Shown here: piece after piece, positions 8,833 through 16,903 of the stretch
Layout: each line of letters begins with the position of its first letter
Position numbering within the stretch: position 1 is the stretch's first letter
Origin: Novosphingobium rosa NBRC 15208
GTDB lineage: Bacteria > Pseudomonadota > Alphaproteobacteria > Sphingomonadales > Sphingomonadaceae
Assembly: GCF_001598555.1 (NCBI RefSeq)
Contig: NZ_BCZE01000056.1
Coordinates: 1 to 56,054 of the forward strand
Reading direction: 5' to 3'
DNA length: 56,054 bases
The notes under the pieces: generated by a model
Told to the model about the DNA's origin: nothing
What the model saw: the letters and a program-made list of their open reading frames with translations, nothing else
Database searches by the model: none
Position numbers and translations under genes: made by a program

Positions 8833-8859
8833 TCAAGATCCTTCCCTTTATCGCCAATC

Positions 8860-8873
8860 TGACACCGGTTACC
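8860..8873. promoter_or_regulatory. LacI-family operator upstream of lacI
   Basis: TGACACCGGTTACC is the exact reverse complement of 14 bases of the kduI operator. It is 120 bp upstream of the lacI start and could serve for autoregulation. Confidence 0.7.
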
Positions 8874-8999
8874 GATACCCGGCTCCGCCTCCCCTCCTGC
8901 CTTACGCACCCCCGCAAACACGCGGCATTCAAGCCATTTCGCGCGAAAAATCTGTCCCGCATCAGCGGACAGGACAAAAATTGCCAAGATGATTGTCAA

Positions 9000-9014
9000 T
9001 GACACCGGTTTCCA
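9000..9014. promoter_or_regulatory. LacI-family operator upstream of hydratase/exuT
   Basis: TGACACCGGTTTCCA differs by one base from the consensus TGACACCGGTTACCA. It ends 54 bp before the hydratase start, a typical repressor position, and probably controls the hydratase-exuT unit. Confidence 0.7.
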
Positions 9015-9068
9015 GTAACCCTGTCCCCAAGACGACTGCACACAAGATAACGGGGAAGGTTGGGAAGA

Positions 9069-9896
9069 GTGTCCGTAGAGATCGACAGGCTTGAGATCGA
9101 CAAAGTCGCCAGCGCCTTTGTGCAGGCGCGCCGCGATGCCACAGGGCTGGCCACCTATCCCGGCACAAGGCCGCAGGACATGGCGGAGGCCTATGCCATC
9201 CAGAATCGCGCCCTCGCCCTTGAGGATGGCCCCGAAAACAAACGTACCGTGGTCGGCTGGAAGGTGGGCCGCGTGCCCCCGCCCCACGTCGAGCGGCTGG
9301 GCACGGACCGGCTGGCCGGGCCGATCTTCGCCGATACGGTGGTCTGGGCCGCGCCCGGCACCGCGCCCGAAATGCCCGTTTTCGCCGATGGCTTTGCCGC
9401 CGTGGAAGCCGAATTCATGGCCCATATCGCCCCTGGCTTCACAGGCCCGGTGCCCACGGATGACGCCGGAACGCTGGCGATCCTCGACGATCTGCGCATC
9501 GGCATCGAGATCGCCTCCTCCCCCTATCCCGGCATCAACGAGGACGGCCCCACAGTCACCGTCTCGGATTTCGGCAACAATCACGGGCTGATTCTTGGCG
9601 CGGTGCTGGAAGGCTGGCGTGAGGTCGATTTGCGCGCCATCCCCCTCTCGACCACCATAGATGGCGAACTCGTGGGCGAGGCCACAGCCGCCACCATGCT
9701 CGATGGCCCGCTGGGCGCGGTGCGCTTCCTGCTCGCCAATCTGATCGAGCGCGGGATCGACACCTCGAAGGGGCTTTGGGTCTCGACCGGAGCGGTCACC
9801 GGCGTCCATGCCATCGCCGTGGGGCAGAGCGCCACCGCCAGCTTTGGCCCCCATGGTCAGGTGTCATGCCGGATCGTGACCGCCAAACCCCGCTGA
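9069..9896 (+). CDS. MhpD/FAH-superfamily hydratase (2-keto-4-pentenoate hydratase-like)
   Basis: About 275 residues resembling 2-keto-4-pentenoate hydratase and the fumarylacetoacetate hydrolase superfamily. These metal-dependent enzymes act on 2-keto acids. Recognisable segments are AYAIQNR near the N-terminus, VVGWKVG, a region rich in acidic metal-ligand candidates (AEFMAHIAPG; LRIGIEIASSP), and SDFGNNHGLILG. The GTG at 9069 is preferred because GGGGAAGG lies nine nt upstream; a TTG at 9060 would sit too close to it. It is followed by exuT 80 nt later, and a LacI-type operator lies just upstream, so it belongs to the uronate regulon. No standard step of the KduI/KduD or UxaC routes needs this enzyme; its reaction here is unknown. 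Confidence 0.75.
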   Translation: MSVEIDRLEIDKVASAFVQARRDATGLATYPGTRPQDMAEAYAIQNRALALEDGPENKRTVVGWKVGRVPPPHVERLGTDRLAGPIFADTVVWAAPGTAPEMPVFADGFAAVEAEFMAHIAPGFTGPVPTDDAGTLAILDDLRIGIEIASSPYPGINEDGPTVTVSDFGNNHGLILGAVLEGWREVDLRAIPLSTTIDGELVGEATAATMLDGPLGAVRFLLANLIERGIDTSKGLWVSTGAVTGVHAIAVGQSATASFGPHGQVSCRIVTAKPR

Positions 9897-9976
9897 TCGG
9901 CAAAGACAGCACCGGCGATCCACACTAGGGTCGCCGCGATCAAGAGCCCGCAAAGGGCCATGATGGAGAGAGATCG

Positions 9977-11320
9977 ATGAACAGCGCCATTTCAGACCCG
10001 CAATCCGTCTCAAGAGCGGCCAGCGCCGATGCTTCGGCTCCGCTGGCCGCTGATACGGCAGCGGGGCTCTCGGCCAAAGCGGGGCGCTACCGCTGGGTGG
10101 TCTGCGGGCTGCTGTTCGCGGCCACCGCCGTCAATTACATCGATCGCCAGATGATCGGCGTTCTGAAGCCCACGCTGCAAAGCGAACTCGGCTGGGACGA
10201 GAATGCCTATTCCAACATCATCTTCTGGTTCCAGATGGCCTATGCGCTGGGCTATCTCAGCTTCGGGCGCGTCGTCGACAAGCTGGGCGCCCGCGTGGGT
10301 TACGCCATCGCCATCGTGATCTGGACCATCGGCCATATGGCGCATGGCTTCGCCAGCGGTGTCGCTTCCTTTGCCGCCGCACGCTTCGGGCTGGGCGTGG
10401 GCGAATCCGGCAACTTCCCTGCGGGCATCCGCGCCGTGGCCGACTGGTTCCCCCAGCGCGAGCGGGCGCTGGCCATCGGCATTTTCAACGCTGGCGCCAA
10501 TGTGGGCGCGATCATCACCCCGCTGCTGGTGCCTGCTCTGGTGCTGTGGTTCGGCTGGCGCACCGCCTTTTTTGTTACCGGCATCTTCGGCGTGGCCTGG
10601 CTGGCGGCATGGTGGGCGCTCTATCGCCACCCTTCCATCCATCCCCATGTCACGCAGGGCGAACTCGACTGGATCCGCCAGGACAAGCCCGACACCGGCG
10701 CGAAAATCGGCTGGGGCCCGCTGCTCTCCAAGCGGGAGACCTGGTGTTACGCCATCGCCAAATTCCTGATCGACCCGATCTGGTGGTTCTTCCTCTTCTG
10801 GTTGCCGGGCTATCTGTTCGACCGCTATCACCTTGATCTCAAAAGCTTCGGCCTGCCACTGGCGGCAATCTACATCATCTCGGACCTTGGCAGCGTGGCG
10901 GGCGGCTGGATGTCCTCCACCATGATCCGGCGCGGCTACAGCGTGAATGCCGCGCGCAAGCTGACCATGCTGGTCTGCGCCATCTGCGTCGCCCCGATCT
11001 GGTTTGCCCAGAGCATCGAGAGTGTATGGGGCGCCGTGCTGGTGATCGGCCTGGCCACCGCCGCGCATCAGGCCTTTTCCGCCAATGTCTACACCCTGCC
11101 CTCCGACCTGTTCCCCCGCGCGGCGGTGGGCAGCGTGGTGGGCATCGGCGGCACCATCGGCGCGCTGGGCGGCATGGGCATGGCCAAGTTCACCGGCTAT
11201 GTGCTGGACACCACCCACTCCTATGAAGTGCTCTTCGCCCTCTGCGCCAGCGCCTATGTGCTGGCCCTGCTGGCGGTGCATCTGCTGAGCCCGCGTCTGG
11301 AACCGGCGCGGTTGGACTGA
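9977..11320 (+). CDS. exuT: Hexuronate MFS transporter, ExuT-like (ACS family)
   Basis: A 447-residue inner-membrane permease with twelve predicted hydrophobic segments. The first loop has the signature RWVVCGLLFAATAVNYIDRQ, typical of the anion:cation symporter family of ExuT/GarP/GudP, which import galacturonate, glucuronate or aldarates with protons. Further family motifs are GxxxDKLGARVG in loop 2-3 and GLGVGESGNFPAG in helix 4. A polar, Ala/Ser-rich N-terminal tail of about 35 residues precedes helix 1. GGAGAGAG lies four nt before the ATG. Position after the hydratase and inside the LacI regulon supports monomeric hexuronate as substrate. Confidence 0.88.
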   Translation: MNSAISDPQSVSRAASADASAPLAADTAAGLSAKAGRYRWVVCGLLFAATAVNYIDRQMIGVLKPTLQSELGWDENAYSNIIFWFQMAYALGYLSFGRVVDKLGARVGYAIAIVIWTIGHMAHGFASGVASFAAARFGLGVGESGNFPAGIRAVADWFPQRERALAIGIFNAGANVGAIITPLLVPALVLWFGWRTAFFVTGIFGVAWLAAWWALYRHPSIHPHVTQGELDWIRQDKPDTGAKIGWGPLLSKRETWCYAIAKFLIDPIWWFFLFWLPGYLFDRYHLDLKSFGLPLAAIYIISDLGSVAGGWMSSTMIRRGYSVNAARKLTMLVCAICVAPIWFAQSIESVWGAVLVIGLATAAHQAFSANVYTLPSDLFPRAAVGSVVGIGGTIGALGGMGMAKFTGYVLDTTHSYEVLFALCASAYVLALLAVHLLSPRLEPARLD

Positions 11321-11452
11321 AGATGTGATGGCGCTTTTTGTTCCCGTTTTTTCGCGTGCAATCAGGGGCATTGCCCTTGCGTGCGGCAAGCTTGCATCGG
11401 CGGTGCCTTAGGATAGTGTGGGCTCACCCCCCACGCTCTCACAGGAGCCGCC

Positions 11453-12670
11453 ATGTCGTCCTCGCCCAAGTTGCGTCCATGGAAAGCCCCCTCCACTCAT
11501 AACCGCGGCGACAATGGCACGCCCTTCAGCTGCGTCGCCCTGCTGTTTCAGGGCGGAGGCGCCTTGGGAGCCTATCAGGCGGGCGTCTACGAAGCATTGG
11601 CCGAGCGCGAGATCGAGCCCAACTGGATTGCCGGCATCTCCATCGGCGCGATCAACAGCGCGATCATCGCGGGCAATCCGCGCGGCAGCCGCGTGGGTAA
11701 ATTGCGCCAGTTCTGGGAGGGCGTCAGCGCCCATACCGCCAGCTGGGCCGAATGGCTGCCGCATCTGGCGCGCGACGCCACGGTGCGGGGCGCCATCAAC
11801 CAGATGGCGGCGGGCCATGTGATGGTCGGCGGCGTGCCCGGCTTCTTCACCCCACGCATGCTGCCCCCCATGCTCTACCCCAGCGGCAGCGCCGGGGCGA
11901 CCAGCTGGTACGACACCACGCCCTTGAAAAGCACGCTGGAGTCGCTGGTCGATTTCGACCGCATCAATGCGCGCGAGACCCGCTTCAGCGTGGGGGCGGT
12001 CAACATCCGCACCGGCAATTTCGCCTATTTCGACAATGCCACCGACAAGATCCGGCCCGAGCATATCATGGCCAGCGGCGCCCTGCCCCCCGGCTTCCCG
12101 CCTGTCGAGGTCGATGGCGAGCATTACTGGGATGGCGGTCTGGTCTCCAACACGCCGCTGGACTGGGTGCTGTCATCCCGCTCGGAGCTGGACACGCTGG
12201 TGTTTCAGGTGGACCTGTGGAGCGCGCGCGGCCCCCTGCCCTCGGATCTGTCCAGCGTGGCGGTGCGCGCCAAGGAGATCCAGTTCTCCAGCCGCACCCG
12301 CACCGCCACCGACACCTTCCGCGAGCGCCAGTTGCTGCGCGCAGCCTTCCGCAAGCTGGCCGCGCAGGTGCCGCCCGAGCTGCTGGAAACCCCCGAGGCC
12401 AGGACGCTGATCGAGGCGACCGACCCGGCGCTCTTCAACATCGTCCAGCTGGTCTACAAATCGCAGACCTATGAGGGCGAATCGAAGGACTACGAGTTCT
12501 CCCGCCAGACCATGGAAGACCACTGGACCGCCGGTTACGAAGACGCCCAGCATACGCTGACTCACCCGGAAGTGCTGCGTTTGCCGCATGATCCATCCGG
12601 CGTGGCGGTCTATGATTTCACCGGGGCCGAGCATGAAAGCCACCGGCATGCCAAGCGGCGGGGGAAGTAG
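11453..12670 (+). CDS. Patatin-like phospholipase
   Basis: 405 residues. The patatin core has the oxyanion loop QGGGALGAYQAG (33-44), the nucleophile motif GISIG with Ser63, and the catalytic Asp in DGGLVSN at about 227. This Ser-Asp dyad hydrolyses acyl chains of lipids or stored polyesters. The C-terminal 180 residues (SSRTRTATDTFRERQLLRA ... YEGESKDYEFSRQTMEDHW) fit the extra domain often found after patatin in proteobacterial proteins of this size (DUF3734). No signal peptide, so cytoplasmic or membrane-peripheral. It stands alone between exuT and a convergent small gene. Related proteins are often found in polyhydroxyalkanoate producers, but no PHA gene is visible here. Confidence 0.85.
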   Translation: MSSSPKLRPWKAPSTHNRGDNGTPFSCVALLFQGGGALGAYQAGVYEALAEREIEPNWIAGISIGAINSAIIAGNPRGSRVGKLRQFWEGVSAHTASWAEWLPHLARDATVRGAINQMAAGHVMVGGVPGFFTPRMLPPMLYPSGSAGATSWYDTTPLKSTLESLVDFDRINARETRFSVGAVNIRTGNFAYFDNATDKIRPEHIMASGALPPGFPPVEVDGEHYWDGGLVSNTPLDWVLSSRSELDTLVFQVDLWSARGPLPSDLSSVAVRAKEIQFSSRTRTATDTFRERQLLRAAFRKLAAQVPPELLETPEARTLIEATDPALFNIVQLVYKSQTYEGESKDYEFSRQTMEDHWTAGYEDAQHTLTHPEVLRLPHDPSGVAVYDFTGAEHESHRHAKRRGK

Positions 12671-12778
12671 GGTTTAGAAAGGGATGCCTCCGGCGGTTTG
12701 GGTTTTCGGCCTTTGATTTCGGGCCGGGAGGTTGAGGTGATAAGCCGCTGCGCTGAAGGGATTGCTCGCGCGCAGCGA

Positions 12779-13000
12779 TCAGCTCGACCGTAGGTCCCAC
12801 AAGGCGGCGGCCATCAGCACCACGATGACCACAATGTTGGTGTAACGATAGCGTCTCAGCGCTTTACGTCCGCAGGCCTTGTCGGCGCCATCGAACATCA
12901 TCGCCGCGCTATCGTCCTGGCTCGTTGTGTTCGAGCAATGGCTATGCGTGTGCGAACTCATATCGGCATGGGAATGACAGGAATCCATGATTCGTCTCAT
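12779..13000 (-). CDS. Small His-rich single-pass membrane protein
   Basis: A possible 73-residue protein. The N-terminal 25 residues are rich in His, Ser and Cys (DSCHSHADMSSHTHSHC), followed by a basic patch (GRKALRRYRY) and one hydrophobic segment (TNIVVIVVLMAAALW) near the C-terminus. The His/Cys cluster suggests metal binding. I do not recognise the family. Start is uncertain: ATG at 13000 or ATG at 12988. It lies convergent to the patatin gene and about 90 bp downstream of the LysR stop, reading the same way as LysR. Coding potential is moderate. Confidence 0.45.
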   Translation of the reverse strand: MRRIMDSCHSHADMSSHTHSHCSNTTSQDDSAAMMFDGADKACGRKALRRYRYTNIVVIVVLMAAALWDLRSS

Positions 13001-13042
13001 CGCCTTTGAATATCAGTATTATGGCGCCCCATTAAAGGGATT

Positions 13043-13064
13043 GCAAAGGGCGATGGCCCTTTGC
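13043..13064 (-). terminator. Hairpin terminator after LysR gene
   Basis: A perfect 9-bp stem (GCAAAGGGC / GCCCTTTGC) closes a 4-base loop 24 bp beyond the LysR stop. On the minus strand it is followed by AATCCCTTTAAT, only a weak T-tract. Confidence 0.5.
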
Positions 13065-13087
13065 CCGCCGGAGGCCCCCTTCCACCC

Positions 13088-13975
13088 CTAACCCGGCAAA
13101 GCCAGCCCAAGAAAATGCTGCACCAACACGTTCCGGAGCCCCCGCAAGCTGGCCAGCGCCAGCCTGGTGCGGGCCTTCACATCGCCAATGGCGCGATAGC
13201 TGACGCCCTCCAGCGCCAGTTGCCGCATCGACACCGGCACCACAGACACCCCCTGCCCCGCCGCCACCAGTGACAGCACCGAAGACAATTGCGGCGCCGC
13301 CTGCCCCAGTTGCGGAGTGAACCCGGCCAGCGCGCAAGCCTCCAGCGCGGCGTCGAACCAGGCCGTGCCAACGGGGCGCGGGGTGAGGATAAAGGGATCG
13401 TCACGCAGATCGGCCAGCACCAGCGGCGCGTCAGGGTCTTCGGGCAAGGCCGGATGGCCCAGAGGCACGGCGGCAATCATCTCCTCATCGGGAAAGAGGC
13501 TGAGATGCAGATCCACTTCGGTGGGAGAGGGCCGCAGAAAGGCCAGATCGAGGCTGCCATCACGCACCCCCTGCCCCAACGCCGTGCTGTTGCGCTCCAG
13601 CAGGGTCAGCTCCACCTGCGGGCGCGAGCGCTGAAAGGCCCGGATCGCCGCCGGGACGATCGGGTTGAGCGCCGCCGCGCCCGTGAAGCCGATGCGCAGG
13701 GCGCCCGTCTCGCCACGCCCCGCCCGCTGGGCTTGCCGCACCGCTCCCGCCACCTGATCGGGCAGCGCCGAAACGCCGTCCAGAAATGCCCGTCCCGCCT
13801 CGGTCAGTTCCGCGCCATGGGGCACGCGGTGGAACAGGCGTGTGCCGATTTCCTCCTCCAGATCGCGGATCTGCTGACTGAGCGGCGGCTGGCCGATCCC
13901 CATGCGCGCGGCGGCGCGGGTGAAATTGCCCTCCTCGGCCACGGCGAGGAAATAGCGGATATGGCGCAGTTCCAT
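13088..13975 (-). CDS. LysR-family transcriptional regulator (YnfL-like position)
   Basis: 295 residues. The N-terminal winged helix (MELRHIRYFLAVAEEGNFTRAAARMGIGQPPLSQQIRDLEEEIG) is canonical, followed by a LysR substrate-binding domain from about residue 90 (GALRIGFTGAAALNPIVPAAIRAF). The start ATG at 13975 follows GAGGAG six nt upstream. It is divergent from the MFS gene at 14071 with a 95-bp gap, the same layout as ynfL-ynfM in E. coli. LysR proteins usually bind T-N11-A sites in such gaps, repress themselves and activate the neighbour on binding a small ligand; the ligand is unknown. Confidence 0.92.
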   Translation of the reverse strand: MELRHIRYFLAVAEEGNFTRAAARMGIGQPPLSQQIRDLEEEIGTRLFHRVPHGAELTEAGRAFLDGVSALPDQVAGAVRQAQRAGRGETGALRIGFTGAAALNPIVPAAIRAFQRSRPQVELTLLERNSTALGQGVRDGSLDLAFLRPSPTEVDLHLSLFPDEEMIAAVPLGHPALPEDPDAPLVLADLRDDPFILTPRPVGTAWFDAALEACALAGFTPQLGQAAPQLSSVLSLVAAGQGVSVVPVSMRQLALEGVSYRAIGDVKARTRLALASLRGLRNVLVQHFLGLALPG

Positions 13976-14008
13976 CAGGCACTCCTCTCGCCATCTCCAT
14001 ATATAAAA

Positions 14009-14038
14009 CCAATCACAATCGCCAGTGTCATAGATTGG
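14009..14038. promoter_or_regulatory. Candidate LysR binding site in the divergent gap
   Basis: Inverted arms CCAATC (14009-14014) and GATTGG (14033-14038) flank an 18-bp centre in the only AT-rich part of the LysR/MFS intergenic region. Position and symmetry suit a LysR recognition region; no consensus is proven. Confidence 0.4.
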
Positions 14039-14070
14039 ACTGGCGGTCATGGCAGGCCTATATCGGGCCC

Positions 14071-15297
14071 ATGAACGCCATCTCCTCCTTTCCCGATCTG
14101 CCTCTGCCCGAAGGCATGGCGCGCGGTGCGCCAGCCTATCGCCATGCCAGCCTTGCGCTGTTTCTGGCGGGGTTCTCCACCTTCTCACTGCTCTATTGCG
14201 TACAGCCGCTGCTGCCGGAATTCTCGCGCAGCTTTCATATCGGCGCGGCGGAGAGTTCGCTGGCCCTTTCACTCAGCACTGGCGCGCTGGCGCTGGCGAT
14301 CTTTGCCATGGGCGCGCTGTCTCAGGCTCTGCCGCGCAGGCCGCTGATGTTCGCCTCCATGGCCTCGGCAGCGCTGTTCAACCTGCTGGCCGGGATCGCG
14401 CCATGGTGGCCCGCGATGCTGGGATTCCGCCTGCTGGAAGGTCTGGCGCTGGGCGGCGTGCCCGCCGTGGCGATGGCCTATCTGGCCGAGGAGATCCACA
14501 GCCGCGATCTGGGCCGCGCGATGGGGCTCTATGTCGCGGGCACGGCCTTTGGCGGCATGGCCGGGCGCGTGGGCATGGGCGTGCTGACCGACCTCACCTC
14601 ATGGCGCGGCGCGATGATCGCCATCAGCATCGCCGATCTGGCGGCGGCGGCGGGTTTTGCCCTGCTGCTGCCCGCCTCGCGCCGCTTTATCCCGCATGAG
14701 CGCTTCCAGCTGCGCGGCCATCCCGAAATCTGGCTGGGCCATCTGCGCAATCCGGCGATGCTGCGGCTGTTCGGCGTGGGCTTCGTGCTGACCAGCGTCT
14801 TCGTGACGGTGTTCAACTACGCCGGTTTCCGCCTGTCCGCCGCACCTTACAATCTGGGGCAGACGGCGATCAGCATGATCTTCCTGACCTATATCTCGGG
14901 CATGTTCACCAGCTCGGCGGCGGGGCAACTGGCCGACCGCATCGGGCGCCGCCTGCCCGCCGCCGCCGCTCTGGCGCTGATGGGGCTGGGCGTGGCGGCC
15001 ACCATGGCCAGCGCCTTGTGGGTGGTCATTCTGGGCATTCTGCTGGTGACGATCGGCTTTTTCGCCGCCCATGCCATCGCCAGCGGCTGGGTCGGGCGAC
15101 TGGCCGGGCCCGCCAAGGGCCATGCCGCCTCGCTCTATCTGCTGTTCTACTATCTGGGCTCCAGCGTGACAGGTTCGGTGGGCGGCTGGTTCTGGCAGCA
15201 TCTGGGCTGGAACGGCGTGGCGGGCCTGTCAGGCGCACTCGCGCTGGCGGGCGTGGTGCTGACCCTGGGCATCCGCGAGGAGCGCGCCCATGGCTGA
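14071..15297 (+). CDS. MFS transporter, YnfM-like
   Basis: 408 residues with about twelve hydrophobic helices. The N-terminal motif FLAGFSTFSLLYCVQPLLPEFS and the helix-4 region (GLALGGVPAVAMAYLAEEI) match the YnfM-type major facilitator family, usually treated as drug or metabolite exporters driven by protons. The MFS loop motif survives as GQLADRIGRRLP in the second half. I placed the start at 14071, giving MNAISSF before a short polar tail and helix 1; a longer frame back to 14035 would run into the divergent LysR promoter. The last 8 bases overlap the next gene, so translation is probably coupled to the hydrolase and VOC genes. Confidence 0.88.
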   Translation: MNAISSFPDLPLPEGMARGAPAYRHASLALFLAGFSTFSLLYCVQPLLPEFSRSFHIGAAESSLALSLSTGALALAIFAMGALSQALPRRPLMFASMASAALFNLLAGIAPWWPAMLGFRLLEGLALGGVPAVAMAYLAEEIHSRDLGRAMGLYVAGTAFGGMAGRVGMGVLTDLTSWRGAMIAISIADLAAAAGFALLLPASRRFIPHERFQLRGHPEIWLGHLRNPAMLRLFGVGFVLTSVFVTVFNYAGFRLSAAPYNLGQTAISMIFLTYISGMFTSSAAGQLADRIGRRLPAAAALALMGLGVAATMASALWVVILGILLVTIGFFAAHAIASGWVGRLAGPAKGHAASLYLLFYYLGSSVTGSVGGWFWQHLGWNGVAGLSGALALAGVVLTLGIREERAHG

Positions 15298-15994
15298 AGC
15301 TCTGGTCCTTCTGCCCGGCCTGCTGTGCGACGCGCGGCTGTGGCGCCAGCAGGCCGACGATCTGGCCGACATCGCCGCGCCATGGATCGCCGACCTCACG
15401 CAGGACGACAGCATCCCCGCCATGGCCGGGCGCGTGCTGACTCAGGCGCCAGAGCGCTTCGCTTTGGCAGGCCTGTCGATGGGCGGCTATGTCGCGCTGG
15501 AGATTATGCGGCAGGCGCCCGAACGCGTTACCCGCCTCGCCCTGATGGACACCAGCGCCGCGCCCGATGGCGAGTCCCGAAAGGCCGAACGCGAGCGCGC
15601 CATCAAAACGCTGGGTCTGGGCCGCTTCATGGGCGTGACCGAGGCGATGCTGCCCCAGCTTGTCCATGAAAGCCATGTGCGCAGCCCGGTGGGTGCCACG
15701 GTGCGCGCCATGGCCAAGGAGGTGGGCCAGCAAGCCTTTGTGCGCCAGCAGCAGGCCATCCTGACCCGCGCCGACAGCCGCCCTCTGCTGCCGCTGATTG
15801 CCGTGCCCACGCTGATCGCGGTGGGCGAGGATGACCGGATGACCCCGCCCCCTCTGGCCGAGGCCATGCATCAGGCCATCCCTGGGGCGCAGCTGCATCG
15901 CTTTGCAGCATGCGGCCATCTGCCCCCGCTGGAACAGCCCGAGGCCACCAGCGCTGTCCTGCGTGACTGGTTGAACTGGGAGCAAGCCGCATGA
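15290..15994 (+). CDS. Alpha/beta-hydrolase
   Basis: 234 residues, a compact alpha/beta-hydrolase without signal peptide. It has the N-terminal strand ALVLLPGLLCDARLW with the oxyanion loop, nucleophile motif GLSMGG (Ser about 64), the acid in VGEDDRMTPP, and His in ACGHLPPLE, so the triad looks complete. It overlaps the MFS stop by 8 bases and is overlapped in turn by the VOC gene, so the three form one tightly coupled operon under the divergent LysR. The physiological substrate (ester, lactone or C-C bond) cannot be inferred. Confidence 0.85.
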   Translation: MAEALVLLPGLLCDARLWRQQADDLADIAAPWIADLTQDDSIPAMAGRVLTQAPERFALAGLSMGGYVALEIMRQAPERVTRLALMDTSAAPDGESRKAERERAIKTLGLGRFMGVTEAMLPQLVHESHVRSPVGATVRAMAKEVGQQAFVRQQQAILTRADSRPLLPLIAVPTLIAVGEDDRMTPPPLAEAMHQAIPGAQLHRFAACGHLPPLEQPEATSAVLRDWLNWEQAA

Positions 15995-16401
15995 TCCGCG
16001 CCACCGCCATCGACCATATCGTGCTGAATGTGCGCGATCCCCAGATCAGCGCCGATTGGTACACCCGCATCCTTGGCATGTCGCGAGAGGAAAACGCCCC
16101 TGCCCCCGGCAAGACCCCGCGCATCAGCCTGCATTTCGGCGTTCACAAGATCAATCTGCGCCCCATCGCCGCCACGCAGGCCGAATGGTTCACCGGCCAT
16201 CACCCCGCCACCGGCAGCGACGATCTCTGCTTTCTGGTCGATGCCTCGCCCGATGATGTGGTGGCGCATCTGGCGCAGCAGGGCGTGGCGGTCGAAGTCG
16301 GCCCGGTGGACAAGCGCGGAGCACAGGGCACGATCCGTTCGGTCTATTGTCGGGATCCCGATGGCAATCTGATGGAACTCGCCAGCTATCCCTCGGTTTG
16401 A
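15991..16401 (+). CDS. VOC-family (glyoxalase/dioxygenase-fold) protein
   Basis: 136 residues with the vicinal-oxygen-chelate pattern: AIDHIVLNVRDPQISADWYTRILGM at the start and RDPDGNLMELASYP at the end. Candidate metal ligands are His9 and the C-terminal Glu of NLMEL. This size is one VOC module pair, usual for lactoylglutathione-lyase-like, fosfomycin-resistance-like or ring-cleavage-related enzymes. It shares ATGA with the hydrolase stop. Together with the exporter and the hydrolase this suggests handling of a toxic small molecule, but no specific reaction can be assigned. Confidence 0.85.
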   Translation: MIRATAIDHIVLNVRDPQISADWYTRILGMSREENAPAPGKTPRISLHFGVHKINLRPIAATQAEWFTGHHPATGSDDLCFLVDASPDDVVAHLAQQGVAVEVGPVDKRGAQGTIRSVYCRDPDGNLMELASYPSV

Positions 16402-16796
16402 TCCGGGCTTTTGCTGCACCACAGGGCTAAAAAGATCAGCACCGGCTGCGCCACCATGCGCGGCAGATGATAGCCATAACCCAACCCATGATCGGGGCGC
16501 GCCAGATCCATCATCATATGGTGGATGTTGGCCGGCCAGACACAGAGCGCATAGAGCGCCAGCGCCACACCCGCCGCCCGCCGCAGCCCCGGCCAGCGCC
16601 CTTGGGCCAGCGCGACAGCCCCGGCGATCTCGCACAATCCCGTCACCGCGATCATCAGCGCCGGATCAGGTACCCAGCCGGGCGTGATGCCGATGAAAGG
16701 CGCGGGCAGCGCCAGATGCAGCACCCCTGCCAACCCATACAGCACCACCAGAAACCAGCGCGCCACCACGCGCTTGCTGCGCAGCATTCCAAGCAT
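16386..16796 (-). CDS. DoxX-like small membrane protein
   Basis: 136 residues with four hydrophobic segments. Motifs WFLVVLYGLAGVLHLALPAPF near the start and ALYALCVWPANIHHMMMD in the third segment fit the DoxX-like family of four-helix membrane proteins. AAAGGGG lies six nt before the ATG. The gene is convergent with the VOC gene and overlaps its 3' end by 16 bases. DoxX-like proteins are linked to redox or sulfur stress in some bacteria; here no partner is evident. Confidence 0.75.
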   Translation of the reverse strand: MLGMLRSKRVVARWFLVVLYGLAGVLHLALPAPFIGITPGWVPDPALMIAVTGLCEIAGAVALAQGRWPGLRRAAGVALALYALCVWPANIHHMMMDLARPDHGLGYGYHLPRMVAQPVLIFLALWCSKSPDQTEG

Positions 16797-16903
16797 CGCA
16801 TGCCCCTTTCGTCCTGCCCGCGACCATCGTCGGATAAGGCTTCCATAAGCGCAAGCCTTGCCTATCTTGTGCCCCGACCCGCCTCACCCCTCGGAGGACT
16901 AGC

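Larger units (their letters stand above)
8741..9068. other. Divergent regulatory region between lacI and hydratase
   Basis: The 328 gene-free bases hold the ribosome-binding site of lacI at the left edge and three operator-like sites at 8818, 8860 and 9000. Reading frames across it lack codon bias and family similarity. Confidence 0.65.
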
